This document shows positions 24,401 to 36,063 of a stretch of 64,000 nucleotides of DNA, one piece after another; within the stretch, counting starts at the first letter, position 1, and the number at the start of each line of letters is the position of its first letter. The stretch lies in the NCBI GenBank assembly GCA_022747635.1, contig JAKTNV010000003.1, positions 102,158,954-102,222,953 on the forward strand, in the 5' to 3' direction. The notes under the pieces are model-generated. The model saw nothing but the letters and a program-made list of their open reading frames with translations, did not search any database and was not told the origin of the DNA. A program made the translations under genes and the position numbers. This stretch comes from Hetaerina americana. Lineage: Eukaryota; Arthropoda; Insecta; Odonata; Calopterygidae.

Positions 24401-27100
24401 TCGACGAGTCCGGAAACGCTATTGCCAATAAAATCAGTAATAAACCAGCATGTGGCTTATAGCATGATAGAAATGTAATCAATTGTGTTTAGTGAGAACA
24501 CAATTCTAGATTCCGAACTCAGTATTGGACATTCGAGTGCGTAATCTATGGGCAGAAGTCTCTCGTTAGAGACAATTGAAAATTTAGTTTCTTTGTTGCA
24601 TAATAAGTCTGTATCAAAATAGAAAAATGTCATTGTATAAAATTAAAAATAGGAAAAATAAATTAAAAATTTGTTCATGTTAAGAGCGGACGATTGTTTA
24701 AATGTCAAGGAATATAATGGCGCTTAAATTAATAATCAATGCGAATAATATATGCACCTTGAAATTTTTGCCTTGTTTGGTTGAATAATTAAAATTCCCG
24801 TGGCGATAAGAACAATACAATCGCAATTACAATGTACAGTCGAAATCGAACGATATATCATATGTTTTCAGAAAACTTGTTCACTGGTACAATATCAACA
24901 TTTAGGTCACTATGTCTCCCTGTTGTATCTCTTTCAAATTTCAGACCCAATGATACTAGCACGATTAGAATTTGTTTTGGCAAAGCCTCCTTTTTGGAAG
25001 GCGGTATTCATAAAAAAAATGTACTGACTTATTATACCACACTCGTAGTGTTAACGAAGCGATTACTCATTGGTAACGACAAAGAAATAATACCGTTTAG
25101 AAAGGTCAGAATTGGACATTTTCGCCAATCTATGGTAAGAACTGAAAAAAGATGTTTTTCGTTTTAATATTTATCCTTTTGTGGTCTTAAAGGGGGAAAA
25201 TATTCCAGTCCGAAAGTTTGTCGGAAAAGTGTCTATTCCAAGCGGAACGGTTAGCTACTGACCGTAACTCCACAAAATTTCACTCTCGAAAAAAGGTCCA
25301 CTTTCTTTTTATTGAACCATTGGTGCAATAAAAGGTAATAACTTGCTTTGGATCCTTTCTATATGCATGTCACATAACAAGAAATCGTATTATGATCAAT
25401 ATCTGTACCACAGTTTCTGTGTTTCTTAATAGGCCGTTAATTAAAATGAAACGTTATGCGAAGTAAAGGTATATTCGCTTGTGTATTTGATTTTGAATTG
25501 GACACTGTCTCAGATCTATTGTGTTGTACCTATAGTTAGAGGAAAAAAGTCAATTCCAGCACAATATTATCAACTAAGCCTGTAAAGAAATATTTTAGTG
25601 ACTTAATTGAGCCCCCACGGCTGGCAGTCGTAGGTAGTTCTTCATTCTCAACGATTATTTCTGGTTTTCAAAAGATTAGTCTTTAGATAAACATATCGAT
25701 TCTTTCGTGAACCCCTTAAGATTTCCTCTAAGGCTGACGCAATTCCAATTCTAGAACCTCCGTTTCTTTTCATGATAATGTTTCAGTGAACCTACTACTA
25801 TTGACTGGATTTGAAGAAGTAGCTTGAAAAAATCACTCCTTATTAATGTTTCGGAAATTTCAAGCGCATGAAATAATTCGATAACTTAGTGTTAACTCAT
25901 GCATGTATTTATTTCACATTGTGAAAAAATGTATTTGGGGACACTTAAGTTAATTTATTCCACAAAGGAAAAATTTCCACAAGGTTATTCCAGAAAAAAT
26001 TACCTAGGTTTATGCCACGTCATTTTGGAATTTTTAGATCCTAAAACTCCTCTCGGTAATGCCATGTATTTGAACGTACTCTACATGCAAAATTAGATTT
26101 ATTGATTCAGATACCATATCAGTGTTTGTTTCAGAGTTATCGAATTCCAAATTTGGATTCCCCTCTCCCTCGAAACTGTATTTTCCATGGTGGTTGTACA
26201 ATCTTGTATTGCTCATGGCTGCTGTAAACAGTATAGACAGTTTCGAAGTGTTCCTGCGCAAAAAAATGCTGTTTTGGGCGAGTAAATAGAATTCTCGGGA
26301 CAGTCCAGCTGTTTTTGGAAAGAGTGAGCAGTAAACAGGAGTCGTTGACCGACATCAAATGTGGGGAAATTTTGCACTGCTAGTCACGGTATGCATGACT
26401 ATAGTTTCGAATGAAAAAATCGAAGGGCACGGAGGCCGGAGGAAAAAGCTGTGATCAATACGGAAATAGCTCTTTACGTGGAAATGCCTCTTTTAAAGGA
26501 CACCCTTGGTATTTTTTTGTAGTAATTGTTTTGGCGCGTTGAAAATAGGGAGCTCAAGGATCGCTCGTGGTAAAAATCGTCGGGCAGAGAGCGAGGAATG
26601 AGCAGTCATTAAAGAAGGTGGAATGGAAACAGTGTTATTAGGCTAGTGTGATAGGTTTGACCGTGTCGAGAAAATGGATGAAAATCGAACGAAATAAGAG
26701 ATGCAGAATGATTGGAGAGAAAGAGCTAGACTGGAAAAGTCATGGGTGCCTGTGTTTGAAGAGTTCATAATATCAATAATGAAACAGCATTATGGAAATG
26801 TTCACGCTCGCTGTACGTTTAATGTGTGAAACAAACACTTAATACAATAATCTAGTATAAGGGTCCAGGTTTTCCGAAATATCCTTAAATCTGGCTTTTA
26901 TTTAACTCGGCTATTCAGAAAGGGGACGATGTGAAGGGTTTGTACGTAGGTGTTGGCTTTCATCGTATCTCTGGAAGGTTTTTTATGAAACATTTCTAGC
27001 CCTAGCTCCGCCGAGAAAAATAAATTATATCCAACTTGCAAGATTTACTTAATGAAATACGACAATACTTATTAAAATGACTGGAATGCCTATATTACAT
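21452..27100. other. No confident gene
   Basis: Two minus-strand frames, 22134-21928 (68 codons, basic) and 21834-21592 (80 codons), lie in series just beyond the LINE and could be remains of one decayed frame, but I do not recognise them. A + strand stretch from 26188 (MVVVQSCIAHGCCKQY) weakly recalls the start of a THAP domain and stops after about 33 codons. Nothing else is supported. Confidence 0.4.
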
Positions 27101-27653
27101 GGTTTGTAGAAAAAGTATCGGGAAAAGTTTCGAAGAAATAGATTTATTTCAGATATTGCTACAATACCTCAAAATTCTTCATAGTATGTCCCTTGAGTGT
27201 CGACGCGCTTTTGCCAGAGGATTTTCCACGACTCGAAGTCTCCAATGTAGGTGGATTCCGGAAGCTCCTTGAGGGTACGCGTTCAAGCTTCCTTGACGGC
27301 ACTTAAGGTCCATGGTGGTGTCCTTAGAGGGAGGATTTCACGATTGGGAATAGGAAATAGGCTGCTGGTGCCAAGTCGGGACCGTAAGGGGTTTAGGAAA
27401 TCGTCGCGATGCCGTTGCAGAAGGTTTTCGCAAACGGACTCGTGACTCTGCTCTTGGTCGTCCGTCAAGACCTTCGGGACGAGTTTAGCGCAGATCTTTC
27501 CCATCGCCAAATTTTCAGTGATATTGGTGTGCACTGTCAACTTATGGATGCTAATACAATCTGCGAGCATGCGCACATTTAACCGACGGCTTGGATTCAA
27601 CACTTAATGCACTCGTTAAGAAAAAATTGTTACCGATACTTTTTATACAAACC
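27101..27653 (-). mobile_element. mariner-family element, core-deleted
   Basis: Inverted ends share GGTTTGTA-AAAAAGTATCGG. Minus-strand translation gives RRLNVRMLADCISIHKLTVH and GKICAKLVPKVLTDDQEQ (second helix-turn-helix and WVP-type linker), then RDDFLN. It jumps with a frameshift to YGPDLAPAAYFLFP and finally ESTYIGDFESW ... TQGTYYEEF-stop. The first two catalytic Asp are deleted, and the third is Ala (APAAY where APADY/APCDY is usual). The element is about 550 bp. No TA duplication is obvious. Confidence 0.8.
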
Positions 27654-27659
27654 TTTTGA

Positions 27660-29029
27660 TGTGTGGTACTCGACGTATGAATTTAATACAGTATTCTCGT
27701 TTCATGGTTGTCTAAATTCCGGCAATGCAAGTAACTATGAACTCAAAAATGTGTGGTTAGCATGGGCCATGTGGCGAAGTTGGCCCTGAGCACGGCTTCC
27801 CGCAACGCGGATTCCATTTTATGCTGTTTTCGAATGTAGATCGTGCTTTGCCGAACGTGGCTAGTGATTCCATTACGAGATTTCTTTGAATTTCAATATT
27901 TAAGGAAAGTATATCTGAAAAGGTCGCCATGAAGAAAAACAATAATGATAATATATGTTTTGCCAAGTCTTTTGGCTCCCGAAAACAAATTATTAAGGAT
28001 TTTCAACTGCTTCTCTTAACGTTAACCTGGAGAGAGGTGGATTTTTCAGTTTTTTCGTCTCGTGAGACTTAAAACCAACTAGCCTAAACCGTCACCTAAA
28101 AATAAGTCACATACGTAACTCCGACGGATCTCTTAGCCCCAGGAATATTTCCAGCTGGAAGACATTTTTTCAACCCCGAAAATGAAACCATGACGACGCC
28201 TCACAGCATTCTCCAACGAACTTAGTCGGGGCGCAAAGTGTAGTTTTTGACGAATGGTGCGACGGAGTTCAAAACATTTGCGGTTTGATTTCTGATGTTA
28301 CCTATTACAACGGGAATGTTTAGACGTCCTCGATCTTATATTTCGGCTTTATAAATTTTATATTTGGTACATAATTTGTCAAAAGCCGATTGAAATAAGC
28401 CAATGTACGCCTACAAAATTCTAGAAAAGCAGGAAATATTGGACCAACTTCGGAATTCTAGTCACCCTTCTCGCATGGGCTTTTTCTCTGAGTCTTTACT
28501 CTGATGAAATGCACATGACTCATTAAGCAGGCTGCCAAAGTGGAGTCACGAAGGGGTGGACGAGTTCTGGACCGTCAGGACTCAGCTTTATGTCAAGTGT
28601 TGACCCACTACGATAGTCATTCCATATAAGCAAAGCATTTAATCAGCATCTTCCCCAGAGCAGTCCTATTCTCCATCCCCTCCTTCCTTCCAGGAGACGG
28701 AGAAGAACAATGTTACAAGGAATCTTATTCTTTGGCTTTGACGTAGCTCTCATAGCGCAAGTTAAGGAAGAATGTTTGCCCCTGGATTTCATTGTGTGGT
28801 CGCATTGCGCTTTCGTTATAATTCTCACTGTGAGCTCTAAAGCATGAGCCCAAAATGCTCCAGGAGATCCCTAAAAAGAAATTAGGAAAGAGTTGTCCTT
28901 TCAAGACAATTATAATCTGTAGTCCACCGTTTATAGTAAGTTTGGATGGCCGCAGACTGATCATCGCTACTCTTCCCACCATCGTCCAAATATTCTTAAC
29001 CTGACACACCCCGCTGCCCGATGTAATTC
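27660..29029. other. No gene seen
   Basis: Unassigned CpG-rich sequence between a mariner relic and a LINE tail. Confidence 0.45.
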
Positions 29030-29365
29030 CGAATAATATCATCTATCCTATATCTCCATTCTATCTTTTTCCTCACTTGCCTGACGTCCTCTCTATCCCT
29101 CTGGTCTTTGGCATTCGATCGCCTGTCATAATGCTCGGTATCCATATTTCCTTTCTCATTTGGACGTCTCCCAGCAGTCCCCTCTCCTCCCCCACCTTGC
29201 CTAGCTCATCTTCATTGGTTGTCCTTCCCATCCATTTAACCGTTTTCATCTTTCTCTGCCTCTACATTTCTGAAGCCTCAAATCTACGCCTGCCATCTTG
29301 CTTCAACAACCATGTTTCCGCACCGTACAAAATCACTACCCATCTTGAAGGTTTTACCAATCTTT
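29030..29365 (-). mobile_element. LINE C-terminal tail relic
   Basis: On the minus strand the text reads VVILYGAETWLLKQDGRRRF, then EASEM, KMKTVKWMGRTTNEDELGK, VGEERGLLGDVQMRK. This is the same tail type as at 12.5 kb ('VLYG-ETW-L--', 'TNEE', 'VGEERSLL'). It has at least one stop after EASEM. No RT core adjoins it. Confidence 0.65.
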
Positions 29366-29679
29366 TCTTAGCATCCTGATTCAACGTCCCCTGTCATCGA
29401 CACCCTCCTTGTGAAAGCTCGTGTCACGATAGGCTTGACTATTTCAGCGGCATCGTTAGCGCAAAAAATATGACCTATATGGTCCCACGATATTTACGAA
29501 TGATTCTTCATTAAGAAGCCGGAGGAAAAAATTCGGTTTATGTGCCCTGTGCTTATGCTAGTTTTGCGTCTATTGGCGGACGATATATGTTTAATAGTTT
29601 CTCATTACGTTTTTCTACGAGAGACAAGTGCTTTCCTGAGAGTCAATTTTTTCCGCAGTTAGTCGATCTGCGATTTGAC

Positions 29680-30280
29680 GGGGTTGGACCAAGGTCCAAC
29701 TGAAGCAAAACCCGATGGTAAATATGGCAACACTCTTCGAGCTATCTTCCCAAACTTCCTCGTTATTCTGAGTCATCTACGGCCTTGCCTTCGCAGCCCT
29801 CCACCTCCGAGGACCCATTTTCCTCCCCCAACTCCCGCGCCGTTCCTTTTCTTTTCGTCTTGGACACCGGAGATCTCTCATACATCCGTTACAACCCCCA
29901 CTCCTTGCCTATTATTTCACCCTTGCATCCCCAAATATCTTGCGGACTCCTTTCCTTGGGTCACCCTTGACCCACGTGGTTAGGAAGGAGGGCGCTGGTT
30001 GACGGTTGCTGGTCTCCACCCTGCCCCCGAAGGAGGAGCAGTGGGAATGGCAATTTAACGGGAACGTATAGAATTGTACTCGTAACATTTATTTACGCGA
30101 GCAATTAACAGATGTAAAGGGGAAACTATACTAGTGACAGTTTATCAATTGGAAATTACGTTGCAAAGACAAATTCATCCAAGTGCTCTCGATGGAGGAA
30201 AACCCACCTAGGCGGGAATCGCAACCGCTACCACTGTGTTGGCTGCCGAAGACAGTAAGTACCCTGCCGTTGCCGGGGTC
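29680..30280 (-). repeat. Possible further SINE-type repeat
   Basis: On the minus strand 30280-30190 has a tRNA-like segment with GGTTGCGATTCCCGCC resembling box B. Next to it, 29780-30040 is a C-rich pyrimidine-biased block on the + strand. There is no sign of protein coding. Only one copy is seen, so the repeat assignment is weak. Confidence 0.35.
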
Positions 30281-31634
30281 GGCGATATGCATAACATAAT
30301 TTTTAAACAATGTAATTGTATTATTTTAGATATGCCCTTTTTTCAGGAATGAGTAAGCTTTTTCATTTATTTTTATAAACCCCAAGACGTATACTTTTTC
30401 CAATAATTGAACGTAAGGCGCTGATTTCCATAAGATAAATATTCGCGCAATGCGACACCCTCGTGGATCGTAATTCCAGCGTCCTGTAAGTTTTACGATA
30501 TACTTTTCTATTGTAGTAAAATGTGAATAACGACATAAATGAGTAATGGATGGAAGTGTACTCATATATTTACAGAAGAATTCAGATCTATTAGATGAAA
30601 GGGATTCACCAATGGAAAGGCTTGATGAAATCTGCGTGAGGAGAACATTGTTAAGCATAGCCAAACTCTAATTATTTTTTAAGCCTAGAGATAATTTAGA
30701 ATAATATTTAAGCAACCAATCAGAAGACCAAATTATTAAGAAACGGTCAATATTGGTATTCTTGGCGCAGTTCATGGAAGTAGTGGGAACCCCGATTGCC
30801 TTTTCATCCGTTGATTTGTTAGGCTTTTCAAGGTCCGAGGTAATGTCAGACTAGCCCAGAGTTGTTTATTAGACGTAATAATTTTCTACTAAATGTTGTC
30901 ATTAATATCCTGGTGTATATGTCTTTAATCATATTCTAGTAAAACTTCTCACGAAGAAAAATTTACGTGTATGCAATTCCGATTTTATGAGAAATAAGAG
31001 GGGGGAAACGCGGATGTCGTATGGGGGGAATGGTTGTGGGAAGAGGCAATAGGTGAGATAAGGTGGATCACCGGAAGAGGGGAAAACGAAAGTCTAAAGC
31101 ATTGCAACTGCATTTAACGTCGCAAGGTCGGTGAGTATTTAGCCTTCGTCTGGCTCGATAACTACCGCAGTAATGCGGGACAAAGCTATGGCTCCAGTTG
31201 CCTCGGTGAGATAGGAAAACGAGAGAAACTGGAGAGGGGAAGTAGGTGTTGGAGCTGAGGTTGAATGAATGGAGTAATTAGTGGAATGGGAGTTTTCATT
31301 GAGAGGGCCATCATCAATTTGGGAAGCTTTCGCCACATTTCACTGTGACATTACATCAATGTTATTTTTAATTTTTACGAAGTCGTCTTGATCCTAAGGA
31401 AAATTATTTTTTTATTAACGATGGGCCCTAGAGGAAACGTTTGAAAAAAGAGTATCGATTTTGGAATACATTCTAATATATCATTGTGAAAAATGTTTGA
31501 TTTTTATTCAGTGTTACTTAGACGACTGATTGGATCTTAATTTTCGGATCGTATTTTATCTTGGTGCATCTCATATGGCATGTAAATATAAAGGGAAGCC
31601 ATATGCGATCGTAGATTTCCGCGGCGTTCAGATG

Positions 31635-31818
31635 AAAGACTCTCCATTCTCGGGATGTCACCGGGTAGGTTGTTTTTCTGACAACAGTTTCGCCCGTGTT
31701 TCAACAATCGTCTTCAGGTCGAAGTGCACTGCGACCTGAAGACGCTTGTTGAAACACGGGCGAAACTGTTGTCAGAAAAACAACCTACCCGGTGACATCC
31801 CGAGAATGGAGAGTCTTT
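31635..31818. repeat. 184-bp near-perfect palindrome
   Basis: Two 92-bp arms meet without a loop between 31726 and 31727. By base-by-base comparison I find only two mismatches (31722/31731 and 31708/31745). The arm contains GACAACAGTTTCGCCCGTGT. The 12-mer TAAAGGGAAGCC occurs at 31589-31600 and again at 31819-31830, directly abutting the right arm. The open frame crossing the left arm is not a gene. Confidence 0.95.
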
Positions 31819-31831
31819 TAAAGGGAAGCCT

Positions 31832-34800
31832 TCTTTCTCCCCAGTAATATGATTCAAGCGAAAAAATGTGAATTATTATATCAGTTGAGCGGCATTTTTA
31901 TTGTTGTCACGCCAAGATGAGTGATATCAAGGACATTAAAAAGTGTAGTCATTTAATTTAGTTGATCCAATTTCATTAGTTTTACAATGATTGAATTAAG
32001 AACAATAATCCTTTTCAACTGTGCCGAACTTGTCTGTATTTTCTCACGGGCTACTCTTTGTAGCTAGTTGGCCTGTCTGTAGTAGTCATAATCTCGTTTC
32101 TAGCATTGAAAGGCCAAACAATTGTGAGCTACTTATAAAAATGCTCTGTTTTGAACCTCATCTACAGTTGCAACCACAGCAATGCCAGGAAACAATGTTA
32201 CTTCTGAAGTAATGAGATAAAATTTATGTGACGGCTTCTTCCATGTTCCAAGACATTTTTATGATAGTATATGTATCCATTTTGATTTTGGGAGTGTGGC
32301 ATAATGGAGTTATATAATTTGGACTTTTGGAAAAATAAGAATGGAAATTACAGTTTTTAATTGGCTGTTGGGTGCATAACGAGGAATACTGATATATTTG
32401 CACATAATGTAATGCCTGTCTAGCCACCCAATGCATGCAAAGGCTAAAAGGTCTACCGCCACCAATCAAGCCATTTTTCTGTGTGTAGTCTTGTGTTCAA
32501 CTTTTTTTCAGCTGTCGAAGAGCTTAGTTTCTGAATGTAGATAACTATTAAAATATGCTGTAGTTTGGCTTATACACACAACAAGCATATTAAAACATTT
32601 AATTCTGAAATATGGAGTCGAAGGAAAATGTAGATAAAGGCACATTTGGGGTATTTTTATGGGGACAAAGTCATGCTCTGTCTCCTTACTCAGAGATTAT
32701 GTTCTACACATGATCAAAAGTGGTTCTATTTCATACTTCATGATGGCATGGTCATATTTTAATGTAAAAGTTTAAAAGATAAAGAAAATGAAATTATTAG
32801 TTGAAATAAAACAGGCCATGCTGCAAGTACCTTTGAAAGGCCATGTTGAATGTTAGGAAGTCAGGTAAAAATATTCACCATTCAAATTTTAGATGCCTCA
32901 CATCTTGCCCATCTCTGCCAGGCAATGAATATGTTATTTATGGGAATTGCATGGGTGCAAAATGCACTATTAGACTTTGCTAATAGTCCCTTGAAACACC
33001 ATAGGTAATGAAGTCTACAAAAAGCACTTTGAGTTAATGGTCTTGTTGATGTTATGAAACCCGCCTCCCTCCTAATGCTCCCTGGCAGCCACTGACATCT
33101 GCTACGTAACAGATAATGTTTGTATCTGTGAGGGAATACTGATTAACAACCTTGGCTTTATTTGGACCTTCACTGGGCCATTAAATCTCTTCCTTGTAAA
33201 CAAGACTTTTTATGGATGTGTTATTATGTTGGATCTGTTTTTGACATTCTGATTTGCATCACTGCATAGTTCTTTTTTAACCCTTTCACTGTGTTTCACT
33301 CTCCAGAATCTTACTTCTTACATGTGGCGAAAATGGAGGGTGGAGAGTCTCTGTAACGGTGATTACTCCCCAAAAAATAATCAATGTAATAAAAATATGG
33401 AAAAAATAAAAGTAATCTAGATTCACTGTTTAATATAATAGAAACTTTTAATTAATTAATTTTGATGAGCATAATTTTTATAAAATTTCAAAATATGATA
33501 GTGCACGGAGAGGGTGAAAAGGTATGTTCACATGTGAAGGTACCTTTTCACCCTCGTTCACAGCAGCAAAAGGCTTAAAGGTCAAGTGATTTTGTACCAT
33601 TTATCAATTATGTGTAAGAGAGGTGGGTTTGGCATTAACTCCACAACATTCTTTTATAAGGTGTAGAGATAATTTGATCCATTTGTTGTCATTGTTTGAG
33701 AAAGGTGGGTTTCGGTAATAATAAATTGTAATATGCCACGTATTGAAATAGCATTAAGAGTCATAGGAAGGAAATTCGAAGGCCTTATCATTGGGAGAAC
33801 AGCATAAACATTGAAGTTACTTGTGAGGTTTGCTAATAATTCAGCGGTGTATGATGCTTAGTGAAATCAACGTATTTGGGATTGAAATACAGTGAGCATT
33901 GTTGCACTAGCATAGGCTTTGTGGGACTTCTGTTTAAGTTTCCCCTTTCATGTCCACAGGGTTGAGTCCTAGAAATTGTTGAAATTGCAAACAAATTTTG
34001 TCTGATATTTTGTAACATAGGTGTGAACAATTATTTCAGAAAAAAACTTCCTATTTTGATGCTGATGACAAGAAAACAAAACACCTAGATTCAATGTCTA
34101 ACAAATTTGCATTTTTTTACATGTCAGGAATATGCTAAATGATAATTAAAATCTCTCAAATGTATCAAAAATATTATCTCTTGGACCATACTCTTTGCAA
34201 ATGCATGTTTCTTCAAAAAGCACTTCATATATTTCTCATATCTGATGGAAACTGGAATAAAAGTCAGTGGAAATCGGTTAATGAAAATCAATACAACCAA
34301 AAATAAGATTGCAAGATTTACGATAGGCTAAGTTAAAAATTTAATAGTAGAGTAAAAATTTGAGCAGGTGAAACAGCTGACCTATCTTGTCATTGTTTTG
34401 GACCAAGGTGGTCAAAGCAGTAAGGGCATAAAAAGAAAAAAAAATGCATTATGGAAAGAAGCTTTTCCAAGAGGGATTACAAATTTATCCAATTCTACCA
34501 TTCACTACCATTTCATCTAATTCTAATATTTTGAGTGCAAGTTTTTGGGCTCACTCCTTAGGCCCATATATTTATGAAAAAATAGTATATTTGTGGAATA
34601 TTGTACAAATATTCATAAATAATATATTTGGATAACTAAGAAGTTGTTATAGAAATTGCTGTAAGGGTTATGATGCATCTAATTTGAAAATACGAGAAAG
34701 AATGGGTCGATTCCCTGGCATGCTGGGGAAAAAAATCTAAATCTTTTTTTAACTTGAAACCAGTTGAACTTGAAATCAGCAGCTATGACTCGTGAGAGAG

Positions 34801-35921
34801 AAAGAATTTAGGCCTGGCCGTTCTATGTAGCAAAGGGGACGAATCAAGTTGGAGTACATGATTGTTCCCTCTGCCTTCATATTGGTGAGCGTGTTATAAA
34901 TTGATGTTGCATTGTTTGCACATTGCTGATTTCAGAGGAGGTGTGTAGATTAAGAATTTTTATCACTGCTAACATTTGAAAATGGAGGCTGATGAATTAC
35001 GAATCCTAAACGTTTTTATCTGTTGAATTGTGCTTTGTTGTTGTAGAACACTCAACATTGACAAATGCCATGTTGTTGTGGCAGATTCTCAAATTTGAGT
35101 ATTTTCTTAGAATGAATCCATATGAAGAGCTCAATGAAATTTGACTGAATGGATTATTAATTAAAGGAATTTTCTTGGCATGTAAATTTTTCTAGATTCA
35201 AGGGCAACCTGAGTATTGTGGATAACATGTTCTATCACTTGCCCTAGTCATTAGGCATGCATTGGCATGCCAGCAGTTGGGTAAAGGTGAAAATGTTTGT
35301 CCTGTTGGCTGTCAGTCTGGACTGGAGTGGTGCTGAGCCATCACAGCCCAAGTGCCTGCAAGTCATTTAATGCCAAATTAACAAATGTTTTAATCTTTCC
35401 CCAATTTTTGTTGTGCCAATGCATGCCTACAGACTTTTGCAAATCACTAATTCATTTTTCCAATCCAAAGTTGATTTTCATGAATCTCACAGAATAAGTA
35501 TTTGAAGTCTTCGTTCACTCTTGGAGAAGGTGTGATAAATAATTCCATATCTCTAAAAAAATACTTGATTTATTTTAAAATATCACATACAGTTGTTTAT
35601 TCAAAGGTGAAAGACTCTTGCGACAAATTTGTGTGTACACCATCATATAATTCTTAGTATTTGTATAGTGAATGTTAGCTAGTTGTACATTATTCCTTCA
35701 ATATGATAAAAGTGACCATGTGTCATTCTTGTTACATATTGAAGTACTTGCCACCACTGTGCCATTACACAAAACATGGCTTTTCTGGGAGTTGCATTGC
35801 ATTTATTTTGAATATTGTTAAAATAATAATAATTCAAAGATTTTTATGTGACATGCAAAGAAAATAGCACAGGTAGTATTGACAAAAAAAGTACTCATAA
35901 ATTTCTTTGATTTTTATTCAG
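31832..35921 (+). other. CpG-poor region 5' of the first assigned UBR exon; start exon not found
   Basis: No clear gene is visible. The text is AT-rich and already CpG-poor from about 32.2 kb, like the UBR introns, so it is probably UBR intron 1 or 5' UTR plus intron. A start exon here must end at phase 0. One weak candidate begins at ATG 34982 (MEADELRILN, stop-free to a poor donor AAC|GTTTTT at about 35012). It has a reasonable start context but cannot be confirmed. A 46-bp palindrome lies at 33510-33555. Confidence 0.3.
33510..33555. repeat. 46-bp palindrome
   Basis: GAGGGTGAAAAGGTA (33510-33524) pairs with TACCTTTTCACCCTC (33541-33555). The centre TTCACATGTGAA (33527-33538) is itself a perfect palindrome; two mismatched pairs separate them. 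It would extrude as one long hairpin. Confidence 0.9.
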
Positions 35922-36063
35922 GCATGGCTTGAGGCATGGCGGGAAAAATTTGAGCAGGGAACACTTACTGCAGACCACTTCAAGGAGCAGTGGAGGATCT
36001 GGGTACCTAGAATATATGGTCCAAGGATGGTGGCTAAGAGGCGGAGCAAAGGACCAGAATTAA
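35922..36063 (+). CDS. UBR2: UBR exon 1 seen (near the N-terminus)
   Basis: Acceptor TTTTTATTCAG and donor AA|GTAAGC bound 142 nt, residues 1-47 plus one base. The peptide begins [10 protein letters not shown] and contains [15 protein letters not shown], matching the tryptophan-rich helical lead-in before the UBR box in UBR1/2 proteins. The frame enters at phase 0. No methionine occurs before residue 39, so a start exon must lie upstream. The exit phase of 1 matches the next exon and creates a threonine codon across the junction. Confidence 0.85.

Noticed and set aside
26188..26370. THAP-domain gene
   Set aside because: Only the first dozen or so residues (QSCIAHGC) are suggestive; a stop follows after about 33 codons and the later THAP motifs are not convincing in any frame.
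29675..29983. Proline-rich 102-codon protein
   Set aside because: It comes from a C-rich pyrimidine block; no motif, and an overlapping frame is also open.
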